Source: Geomonas ferrireducens (lineage in GTDB: Bacteria; Desulfobacterota; Desulfuromonadia; Geobacterales; Geobacteraceae). From it: 64,000 nt of DNA. The DNA lies in NCBI RefSeq assembly GCF_004917065.1, contig NZ_SSYA01000001.1:1744161-1808160 (forward strand). Direction: 5' to 3'. Below the pieces are notes generated by a model, which saw only the letters and a program-made list of their open reading frames with translations, was not told the DNA's origin and did no database searches. Of this stretch, positions 36,101 through 44,800 are shown in pieces; the first letter of the stretch is position 1; every line of letters starts with the position of its first letter. Position numbers and translations under genes: made by a program.

Positions 36101-39100
36101 CGGTCACCACAGAGCTCGCCTCGTTCGACCCCACCACCCTCGTAAAGAGCGTCGTTTCCGACTCCTGGAGCGGTGCGGGTGCGAGCGCCACCGACGCGAC
36201 CCTGCGCGTGGGGGACACCGTGGTCTACAACCTCGCGCTTAACCTGCGCGAGGGGGTGACCGGAAACGTGGTGCTCACCGACCTGCTCCCGCCGGGGCTC
36301 GCCTTCGACTCGCTGGTGAGCGTGGCCCCCGCCTCGGGGGGGAACTTCAGCTATACGCTCGTCTCCCAGCCCGCGCCTGGTACCACCGGCAGCGTCACCT
36401 GGAACCTGGGTAACGTGACCAACCTCGCCGACAACAACCAGGCCAACAACACCCTGACCATCCAGTACCGTGCGCGCGTCCTGAAGAACACGCTGGCGCA
36501 GTCCCCGACGGCGCAGCAGCTCGTGAACGGAGCGACCCTCTCCTACGCGATCAACGGCGTTGCCGCGACGCCGAGGAAATCGGAGGCGACCCTTAACCTC
36601 TGGCAACCGCTTTTGAGCGTCTCCAAGAGCGCCGCGACGGCAAGCGGCGGCACGGTGATCGCCGCCGGAGAAAACGTCACCTATACGGTCAAGCTGGTGA
36701 ACGCCGGCACCGCCCCGGCCTACAACGCGGTGCTTGCCGACACGCTCCCCTTAGGTCTGCGCCAGGGGGGTGTCAGCACGACTTCGGTGACCCTTGTCGA
36801 CAGCGCCACGGGTGCGGTGAGCGCTACGCTCCCGATCCTCCCCCCGAGCTACAACCAGGCCACCGGCGTCGCGACCTGGAACTTCGACGTCGCGGGCTCC
36901 GCCTCGCTCTACGCCATCCCGGCCGGCAAGACGCTGCAGGTGGTCTACACCCTGAAGGCTGACGCGGGGCTTGGCGCCGGGGTGACCCTCAACAACCAGG
37001 CGCAGGTCACCACCTACTATTCCTTCGACAGCCAGGACGTCCCCGCGGGAAGCGTTCTCGACCAGCGCCAGCCCTACCAGGCCACCCCCCCGGCCACGGT
37101 GCAGCTCACCACGGCGGCGGCGACCGCCCTCGGCAAGAGCGCACTCGTCGACAAGGCGGCCATCGGCCAGCCCTTCACCTACCGGATCACCGTCCCCGCC
37201 GTGCCGCAGTCGACCGCCATGTACGACGTGCGCGTCCTGGACGAGCTCGGTTCCGCGGCGACCGGCGTCGATCTCCGCTTCGTCAGCGCGCAGCGGGTCT
37301 CCGGCCCCGCCTTCACCCCGGTGAATACGGGGAGCGCCACGAGCCTCGTCATCGAGGATGCCGCCGCAGGCATCGACATCCCTGCCGGTCAGCAGGCGGT
37401 CCTCGACGTCACCGTCGTGCTCACCAACGCGGCGATGAACGCGCCGGGCAAACAGTTCCAGAATACGGCGAGCTACACCTACAACGGTGTGAACGCCACC
37501 CCGGCGACCAGGGCCAACGGCGCTCCGGGTGCCAGCGGCGCGGTGACCATCGTCGCCCCCGCACTCACGCTGCAAAAGAGCGGGGGCGCCACCATCAACG
37601 CGCTCGCCCCGGGTAATTTCACCCTGGATATAAAGAATATGGGGGGGAGCACGGCCTGGCAGACCGTCATCTCCGACGTCCTCCCCAACGTGACCACCCC
37701 GGCACCGGGGAGCATGTGCGGCTCGGCCCCCACGAACGTGACGGCGCGCATCTACCAGGCGGACGGGGTCACCCCGGTCTCGGGGACGCTTGTGAACGGC
37801 ACCGACTTCACGGTGAGCTTCGCGCCCGCGCCCGCCTGCACCATGACCGTCACCATGAAGTCGGCCCAGGCGGCGCTCGCGCCGAACCAGCGCCTGATCG
37901 TCACCTATGCCGCCGCACTCGACCCGTACACCGCGGGTGGCATCACCCTCACCAACGTCGCGGGAGCCGCGAGCTGGCTGAGCGCCGACCCCGCGGTCAC
38001 CGCACCGGGGAACATCCAGACCTTGACCGGAGCGCTCACCAACGGCACTCCCGGGGTCGTCGACACCCAGGATGCCTTCACCGTGACCACCCAGGCGCCG
38101 CTTTTAACCTTCGCGAAGACGGTGGCGAACGCGACCACCGGCGGGACGGGCGCCACCGCGAAGCCGGGCGACATCCTTAAATACACGCTGACCGTGAAGA
38201 ACGTAGGTGCCTTGGGATCGGCGAACTTCACCCTGACCGACGAGCTCGACAGGCTGAACCAGAGCGCCATGTTCGCGCCGGGGAGCCTGAAGCTCCTCAC
38301 CGTCCCGGCCGGTGCGACGACCTCCGCGACCTCGGCGACCGGCGGCCTCAAGGGAACCGGCGTCGTGAGCATCGGCAACCTGAACATAGCACCGCAGGGG
38401 GAGGCGGGAGACACGGTGGTGGTTGAGTTCCAGGCGACCCTCGCACCGGTCCTCGACAACGGCTCGCTCGTTGCGAACCAGGCGCAGATCGCCTCGCCGC
38501 TTCTTCCTGTCCAACTAAGCGACGACCCGTCCCTTTCCGGCAGCACCGATCCGACCCGGACCGTGATCGCCTCCGCCCCCTCCTTCACCTTCCAGAAGAC
38601 GGTGCGGGACGTAACCTCCGGGACCGGCATCGTGAAGGCGGGTGACACGCTCAGCTACACCCTCACCCTGAAAAACGACGGCACCGAGAACGCGACAGGG
38701 GTGACGCTGCGCGACCAGGTCCCGGCGAACACCACCTATCTCCCGAACTCCACCACGTTGAACGGCAAGCCGGTCGCCGATCCCGCCGCCGGGGTGAGCC
38801 CGCTGCAGGGGGGGATCGCTGTTAACTCCCCGGCGAACCTCACCCCGGGTACGATGCCCGCGGCAGCCGGAACCGCGACCAACGTCGCCACCGTCACCTT
38901 CCAGGTGCAGGTGAACAAGAGCGTCGTCGCGGGAACCCTCATTTCGAACCAGGGCGTGGTGGACGGAACCGGCGCCGCGAGCGGTGCCTTCCCCGAGGAG
39001 GTCTCCGACGACCCGGCGACCCCGGCCGCGGACGACCCGACCACCGTGGTGGTGGGGAGCCTGCCGCTCATCTACGCGCTGAAGACGGTGCGGCTTGCAA

Positions 39101-41775
39101 CGGACGGCAACGGCAACGGCCTCGTCGATCCGGGTGACGAGCTGCAGTACACCATCACCATGACCAACTCCGGCGGCGTCGACGCGACCGGTGTGGTCTT
39201 AACCGATGCGATCCCCGCCAACACGAGTTACGTTGCGGGTTCCACGCGGCTGAACGGTCAGGCTATGGCGGATCCCCCCGCCGGCCGTTCACCGCTTACC
39301 GACGGCGTCGGTGTCTACTCCGCGGGGCTCTCCGTGTCCTCCTCCCCCGGTGGCACCCTCGCGGCTGGAGGCACCGGCGTCGTCACCTTCAAAGTCCTGG
39401 TCGATCCCGGCGTCGCATCCGGGACCGTGATCAGCAACCAGGGAAATGTCGCCTCGGCGCAGCTCCCCGCGGTGAAGACGGACGCCGACGGCAATCCGAG
39501 CAACGGCTACCAGCCGACCGTGATCGTGGTGGGGAACGCGCAGCGGCTTACGCTCACCAAGTCGGTCGCGGTGGTGGGTGGTGGCGCCGCCCTTGCCGGA
39601 AGCGTCCTCGAGTACACCATCCGCGCCGCGAACGTCGGGCTCGTCCCGGCGACCGCCGTGGTCTTGAGTGACGACCTGACGCAGCTCTCCGGGAAAGGAA
39701 GCTACGTGGCGGGGAGTGCGCTCATGAACGGCTCCGCCAACGGGGTGAGCTACACCGCTCCGGTCCTCCTCGCCGACTACGGTACCGCCTACGGGGCGCT
39801 CGCTCCCGGCGCCGCCGTCGTGCTCCGCTTCCAGGTGAAACTGAACGCGACCGTCCCAAGCGGAAGCGTCGTCGCCAACACCGCCCAGGCCTCCTGGGAC
39901 ACCCCGTCCCAACTGGCCAACGCGGGGACCTCGGTCACCGTCGGCGGGACGCCGGGAAGCGCCACCCTCGCCGGCACGGTCTGGCAGGACGCAAACCACG
40001 ACAAGACGATGAACGGCGGCGAGACCCCGGCTGCCGGCTGGTCCGTCGACCTCTACCAGGACGGCCGCGTGGTCGGGACGGTGCAAAGCGCCGCCGACGG
40101 CTCCTACCGCTTCAGCGGCGTCGCCCCCAACCCGGGAGGGGTCCCCGCCTACGAGCTCCGCTTCACCGCGCCCGGTGCCACCGCTTCCACGGCGATGCTC
40201 GGCTGGTGCAACTCCCCCTTCACGAACGCGATGCAGCGCATCTCGGCCATCGTGGCGGACGGCGGGACGCTCCTCGGGGGGCTCGACCTCCCGCTCACCC
40301 CCAACGGCGTGGTCTACAACTCCGTCGTGCGCACACCTGTGCCGGGCGCGACGCTCGTCATGGTGGAGGCGAAGGGGATGACCCCCGTCTCGAGCGCCTG
40401 CTTCAACGATCCCGCCCAGCAGGGGCAGGTCACCCCGGCGGGGGGCTTCTACAAGTTCGACTTGAACTTCTCCGATCCCTCCTGCCCCTCCGGCGGTGAA
40501 TACCTGATCCGGGTGACCCCGCCCGCCTCGGGGTACATGACCGGCGAGTCGAGGCTCGTTCCTCCCGCCTCTGGCGAGACCACGGCAACCTTCTCGGTCC
40601 CCGCCTGCCCGGGAAGCGGCCTGGACGCCGTCCCAACTCCCCCGGGGTACTGCGAGGCGCAGTCCTCCGAGCTGGCGCCTGGTGTCTCGGTGCTTGCGGG
40701 TCCGGCGACCGCCTACTACCTGCGCCTCACCCTGGACAACCAGCAGCCGGGCTACGGCCAGATCTACAACAACCACATCGCCGTCGACCCGACCCTCGAC
40801 ACCGCCATCACCATCAAGAAGAGCGTGTCGGTGACCAACGTGACGCGCGGCCAGCTGGTCCCCTACACCATCACCCTGAGCAACACGCTCGGCGCGGCAC
40901 TCAGGGGACTGACCGTGGTGGACACCTTCCCGCTCGGCTTCAAATACGTCGCCGGATCGGCACGCATGGACGGCGTGAAGGCGGAGCCCGCGCTCAACGC
41001 GCGGCAGATGGTCTGGAACGTGGGCGAGCTCGCGACGAAAACAAGCCACAGCATCACCTTCCTCATGATCGTCGGCTCCGGCGTCTCGGAAGGGGAGTAC
41101 GTGAACCGGGCCCAGGTGCTCAGCACGGTCACCGACAGCGTCGCCTCGCTGGTGGATTCCGCCACGGTGCGCGTCGTCCCGGATGCCGACCTCGACTGCA
41201 CCGACGTCATCGGCAAGGTCTTCGACGACGGTAACGGCAACGGCTACCAGGACGAGGGGGAGAAGGGGCTTGCCGGCGTGCGCATCGTTACCGCTCGAGG
41301 GCTCATCGCCGGCACTGACCAGTTCGGGCGCTTCCACATCACCTGCGCCGTCGTCCCGGACGAGGAGCGCGGCAGCAACTTCATCCTGAAACTCGACGAG
41401 CGCACCCTCCCCACCGGCTACCGGGTCACCACGGAGAACCCGCAGGTGGAGCGCGCCACCCGCGGCAAGATGCTCCGCTTCAACTTCGGCGCCGCCATCC
41501 ACCGCGTCATCTCCATGGACGTTGCCGACGGCGCCTTCGAGCCGGGCAAGACCGAACTGCGCCGCCAGTGGCGGCCGCGCATAGAGCTTCTCATGAAGGA
41601 ACTGGAGAAGTCTCCGGCCGTCCTGCGCCTCTCCTACCTGGCTGAGATCGAGAAGGATTCGCTGGTGCAGGGCCGCCTGAAGGCGCTCAAGAAGGAGATC
41701 ACGGAACGCTGGGGCGACGGCTATCCCCTCACCGTGGAAACCGAGGTCTTCTGGCGCCGGGGGGCACCGCCGTGA
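33145..41775 (+). CDS. Giant exported DUF11-repeat surface protein
   Basis: A 2,876-residue protein. A signal peptide (about 28-49, TLTALLLLAALGTGSTAFAAG) precedes about a dozen DUF11 / conserved-repeat beta-sandwich domains, each starting like LTLVKTG or YFQKTVRD and containing VTVKNDGT-type strands (starts near residues 347, 520, 830, 1000, 1155, 1475, 1650, 1810, 1975, 2135, 2555). SdrD B-like segments lie near 2270 (GTVWQDANHD) and 2690 (GKVFDDGNGNGYQDEGE). The last about 80 residues resemble a degenerate OmpA-like domain. The start is GTG with GAGGGCT; an ATG at 33181 is an alternative. Such proteins are surface stalks or adhesins. It overlaps the next gene. Confidence 0.85.
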   Translation: MRNLIRIKLTVSMVAGLLLRTSSRLRLTLTALLLLAALGTGSTAFAAGIFCSQFGGVVDGNNPATLAAVRGASTFGIDTNCTIKNFPDSIGGFPITNINFNFPQHQSYYIAFLDVFYYGNMSCNDPTQSDFWIYWAPGGYNNISPSCQAFMVPVDAVSKKNPLGQTTAAVGAPFTYTISVPLLGKLDASGTFQYISNADDATVTNVVIPDDLTATGAALSYVTNTAYLVNPSTGARTLLNGGAPLVPGASASWLSSHPGILSDGRKHLVFSYENNAALASLPAGYNLEIQVTVVLDNAPANANLAGTQFSNTAKMWFDKPINTTSMVDLQAWPGTTPPMTVVEPELTLVKTGSAATVNVDSQVQYTLNVQNTGGGDAWNATITDRIPAGMAGVSPVGTLSARIYASDGITPVTAPLVSGTDYTFTWSGGSGNPGLLTLTLLDTVKIAPTQRLIVNYQAQVDSTGVASGATFTNIAGATRWYSAGSSFAGRREYDRAITDGTPGTIDFQDAYTVTAALAGYYFQKTVRDATTGTNPAAAAFPGDRLHYTLLLQNFTWPPLSNVSISDVLPVGLGSIANVTVTPAGGSTRVLQPSGTSQGAITVTGLTLPGGATANAQLMIEFDATVDATLQNGAVLSNQASVTGIDNTTVPATRWAGVSDDPYVNGTVLLGSGGDPTRVTVQAPGALSKANPAQATATIGQQFSYLVKVPAVPAEVPLYDVRILDNLGLSAAGMSFVNAEVISGGAWNLTNTGTAGNVILQDLATGVDIPAGGQVVVQVTVALQNAAANKNGLGFANTASYTYNKINGDSLSQAAGGAATTAAMTVVEPHLTATKAATYASPAGKDASAPAVPGDVVRYTVTVKNDGTSRAYDADVMDFLPANLSLVPGSASAQIDGATVSGFVTTPAARAGGEVVWGAQNGDASLDIPAGGTLVISYLATVLATDGAPIVNRVYADWTSLSGAVAAERTGAGCPNVTAPNNYCTGPVTTELASFDPTTLVKSVVSDSWSGAGASATDATLRVGDTVVYNLALNLREGVTGNVVLTDLLPPGLAFDSLVSVAPASGGNFSYTLVSQPAPGTTGSVTWNLGNVTNLADNNQANNTLTIQYRARVLKNTLAQSPTAQQLVNGATLSYAINGVAATPRKSEATLNLWQPLLSVSKSAATASGGTVIAAGENVTYTVKLVNAGTAPAYNAVLADTLPLGLRQGGVSTTSVTLVDSATGAVSATLPILPPSYNQATGVATWNFDVAGSASLYAIPAGKTLQVVYTLKADAGLGAGVTLNNQAQVTTYYSFDSQDVPAGSVLDQRQPYQATPPATVQLTTAAATALGKSALVDKAAIGQPFTYRITVPAVPQSTAMYDVRVLDELGSAATGVDLRFVSAQRVSGPAFTPVNTGSATSLVIEDAAAGIDIPAGQQAVLDVTVVLTNAAMNAPGKQFQNTASYTYNGVNATPATRANGAPGASGAVTIVAPALTLQKSGGATINALAPGNFTLDIKNMGGSTAWQTVISDVLPNVTTPAPGSMCGSAPTNVTARIYQADGVTPVSGTLVNGTDFTVSFAPAPACTMTVTMKSAQAALAPNQRLIVTYAAALDPYTAGGITLTNVAGAASWLSADPAVTAPGNIQTLTGALTNGTPGVVDTQDAFTVTTQAPLLTFAKTVANATTGGTGATAKPGDILKYTLTVKNVGALGSANFTLTDELDRLNQSAMFAPGSLKLLTVPAGATTSATSATGGLKGTGVVSIGNLNIAPQGEAGDTVVVEFQATLAPVLDNGSLVANQAQIASPLLPVQLSDDPSLSGSTDPTRTVIASAPSFTFQKTVRDVTSGTGIVKAGDTLSYTLTLKNDGTENATGVTLRDQVPANTTYLPNSTTLNGKPVADPAAGVSPLQGGIAVNSPANLTPGTMPAAAGTATNVATVTFQVQVNKSVVAGTLISNQGVVDGTGAASGAFPEEVSDDPATPAADDPTTVVVGSLPLIYALKTVRLATDGNGNGLVDPGDELQYTITMTNSGGVDATGVVLTDAIPANTSYVAGSTRLNGQAMADPPAGRSPLTDGVGVYSAGLSVSSSPGGTLAAGGTGVVTFKVLVDPGVASGTVISNQGNVASAQLPAVKTDADGNPSNGYQPTVIVVGNAQRLTLTKSVAVVGGGAALAGSVLEYTIRAANVGLVPATAVVLSDDLTQLSGKGSYVAGSALMNGSANGVSYTAPVLLADYGTAYGALAPGAAVVLRFQVKLNATVPSGSVVANTAQASWDTPSQLANAGTSVTVGGTPGSATLAGTVWQDANHDKTMNGGETPAAGWSVDLYQDGRVVGTVQSAADGSYRFSGVAPNPGGVPAYELRFTAPGATASTAMLGWCNSPFTNAMQRISAIVADGGTLLGGLDLPLTPNGVVYNSVVRTPVPGATLVMVEAKGMTPVSSACFNDPAQQGQVTPAGGFYKFDLNFSDPSCPSGGEYLIRVTPPASGYMTGESRLVPPASGETTATFSVPACPGSGLDAVPTPPGYCEAQSSELAPGVSVLAGPATAYYLRLTLDNQQPGYGQIYNNHIAVDPTLDTAITIKKSVSVTNVTRGQLVPYTITLSNTLGAALRGLTVVDTFPLGFKYVAGSARMDGVKAEPALNARQMVWNVGELATKTSHSITFLMIVGSGVSEGEYVNRAQVLSTVTDSVASLVDSATVRVVPDADLDCTDVIGKVFDDGNGNGYQDEGEKGLAGVRIVTARGLIAGTDQFGRFHITCAVVPDEERGSNFILKLDERTLPTGYRVTTENPQVERATRGKMLRFNFGAAIHRVISMDVADGAFEPGKTELRRQWRPRIELLMKELEKSPAVLRLSYLAEIEKDSLVQGRLKALKKEITERWGDGYPLTVETEVFWRRGAPP

Positions 41776-41840
41776 TGCCTGCCGACTGGAAGAGAAGAGA
41801 ACAAGGCAACCCGACCCTTTGGACCGGATGGATGGGAGAA

Positions 41841-44800
41841 ATGGTGAAGCAAAGTATCGCCCTTACATGCTTGTTCCTGGTTTGCATGGCAGGCTCCGCC
41901 GCCGCGCAAGAGACCGTTGCGACCGCCGCGACCAAGGCGCCGACTCCGGCCGCATCCGCCCCGGCGGGTGCCGCCCCGGGCGTCCGCGAGGCAGCCGGCC
42001 CCGGCGAGACCACCGAGGGACACCTCCCGAAGGACGTGAGCTATACGCCGTGGCTCCTCGACCCCGCCGTCTTCGGTGAGGACCAGGGGGACCGCACCGA
42101 GAAGCGCCAGGTCCCCGAGAAGGATGTGAAGACGGTCAAGGTGGCGAACCTCGTCCCGCCGATCCACTTCCGCACCGGCGACGCGGAGATCACCAGGGAA
42201 TACCTCGACCTTTTGCGCGGCGTGCTGGAGAAGATGCGCGGGCGCCAGAACGTCCGGCTCCACTTCGTGGGACATGCGGACAGCCAGCGGCTGAGCCCCA
42301 CCCTCCAGGGGAAATTCACCGACAACACCGGGCTATCCCGCGAGCGCGCCGGGACCACGGCCGAATACTGCCAGCGCGCCCTGGGGCTTCCCCCCGAGGC
42401 GATCTCCTACGAGGGGCTCGGGGACACCCGCCCGGTCGCCTCGAACCTGACCGAAGAGGGGCGGGCCCAGAACCGCCGCGTCGAGGTGGAGGTCTGGTAC
42501 GACGAGATCGGCGAGAAGATGGTGGAGAAGGAGGTCATCGTTCCCGCCACGGTGAACCGCGTAAAGGTCTGCCGCACCGAAACGGTCTGCAAGATGCGCT
42601 ACAAGGAGGGGCTTGCGCACCGGGTGAGGCTAAAGCACCTCGTGGCCCCGATGCACTACGATGCGGCGCTCGTCACCGTCCCGGAGGAGTTTCTAAGGCA
42701 GGTGCGCCAGGGACTCGACAACCTGAAGGACAAGCAAAACGTCGTGGTCCGCTTCACCGCCTACAGCGACACGGCACCCTTGGAGGCGCGCGACGAGCGC
42801 ATCTACGGCGACCAGATCGGCCTCTCGCGGGCGGTGGCGCGGCGCGTTGCCCTAGCGGTCCAGGACACCCTGAAGGAAAAGAAGACGGTCTTCGAGAGCG
42901 ACGGCAAGGGGAGCGTGCAGCCGGTCGCCACCAACGACACCCAGCAGGGGAGGGGGCTCAACCGGCGCGTCGAGGTCGAGTTCCTGCACGACGACCCCCT
43001 GCAGGAGCTTCCCGACGAGCCCCAGCTCTGCCCCGAGGACGCAGGAAGCGAGACGGTGACGCGGGTCTACGATCCCCCCTCCGGCCCGGTCGCCCCGATC
43101 CTCTTTGCGGACGGCAACCCCGTCCTCCCGGCGGGTTACACCGAGCACCTGACCGAGCTGATGGCGCAGATCCGCGAGAGGGCCAACGTACGGCTTCGTT
43201 TCACCGGTTACATCGAGAACGAGCGGCTCGACCGGCGTAACGCCGCCATCTACGGCGACGACGTCGGCTGGGCCACGGCGCGCGCCCGCCGCAGCATGCT
43301 CTCGGTGAGCGAGAAGATGGGACTCCCCCCGGCAAGGGCGGAGTTCGAGGGGCGCGGCTATGTCCAGTCCGACGACGTGGTCGCCACTGGCTTCACCGGG
43401 ACCGGCGCCTCCCGCGTCGAGGTGCAGGTGATCTACGACGAGAAGGTCCCGGTGAACGACTACGAGGGGGTGGACATCCTGCGCATGACCCGCGAGGTGA
43501 ACACCGTCGATCCCCTCGCCCTGAACCTCATGCGCATCTCGGTGGACGGAAAACCGGTCGACGACCTGAACAAGAGCGTCCCCGACCTGCAGCGCTGCAC
43601 CGACCTGGCGCTTGACCGCGCCGAGATTCAGTTCCGCTACGACGACCTGAAGGCGGAGCCGAGGTTGAACGTCACCGCCTGGCCGCGCAGCATCGCCTAC
43701 CGGGAAGAGGGGGGGGAGGGCGACGGGAACCTGGTCCGCTTCCGCCTCTACACGAACTACCACAGCTTCATCAAGCGGGGCGAGGTGCGCATCTTCGACG
43801 CGGCCGTCTCGGAGCGCGACCTGCCGCTCGCCGTGGTTCCCCTGGACGGCGAAGGGGTGGGGGAGTGGCGCGCATCGTTTGACACCCTTGCCGCACCGGT
43901 TCGGGAGCTCAAGTACCTGGTCCGGGTCTACGACGCAGAGGGGAACTTCGACGAGACGGTCCCCCAGCCGCTTTGGGTGATCGACCATGCCGACCCCGCC
44001 GCCGCGAAGGCGGACCCGGAGCGCGAGCTTCTGGCGGGATACGGGGGAAGCCGCATCGCGGCTAAGAACATCCCGGTCGCCGGCGGCAGCGTCCTCGCCC
44101 ACGGCAGCGCGATTCCTGCGGGGCACCGCGTCTGGCTTGCCGGCTACCCGGCACCGGTGGACGCCAAGGGGCGCTTCATCGCCGAGGAGATCCTTCCCAA
44201 GGGGACGCACACCGTCGAGGTGGCGGTGCTCGACCAGGCGGGGAACGGCCAGCTCTACCTGCGCGACCTCGCCATGAAGAAAAACGACTGGTTCACCGTG
44301 GGGATCGCCGATCTGACCCTCTCCGCCAACAAGACGAGCGGCCCGGCCGAACTCCTCGCGCCGGACCGGCCGCAGTACGGCCGCACCCTCGACGCCGAAG
44401 GGCGCCTGGCCTTCTACACCAAAGGGAGCTTCGGCGACGGCTGGGGGCTCACCGCCAGCGCCGACACCCGCGAGGGTCCGCTGAACGAGATCTTCTCCAA
44501 CTTCCTGGAGAAGTCCCCCGAGGCGCTTTTCCGCCGCATGGACCAGGACTACCACTTCCCGACCTATGGCGACGACGGCACGGTGACCGAGGACGCGCCG
44601 ACCAGCGGCAAGTTCTACGCGAAGCTCGCCAAAAACCAGAACTACGGTCTGTGGGGGAACTTCAGGGTCGGCTACACCGACAACGATCTCGCCCACGTGG
44701 ACCGCGGCCTCTACGGCGGAAACCTCCATTACCAGCTTCCGGGCGTGACCGGCTTCGGCGAGAAACGCTTCGTGGTGGACGGCTTCGCCGCCGAGCCGGG

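Noticed and set aside
33229-36606. 1,125-residue open frame on the minus strand across the DUF11 gene
   Set aside because: It is an antisense shadow caused by high GC third positions; its translation is low-complexity Gly/Arg/Val/His with no motif, while the plus strand encodes clear repeated domains.
39289-41502. 737-residue minus-strand open frame within the DUF11 gene
   Set aside because: Same kind of antisense shadow; composition biased and no ribosome-binding site or family signature.
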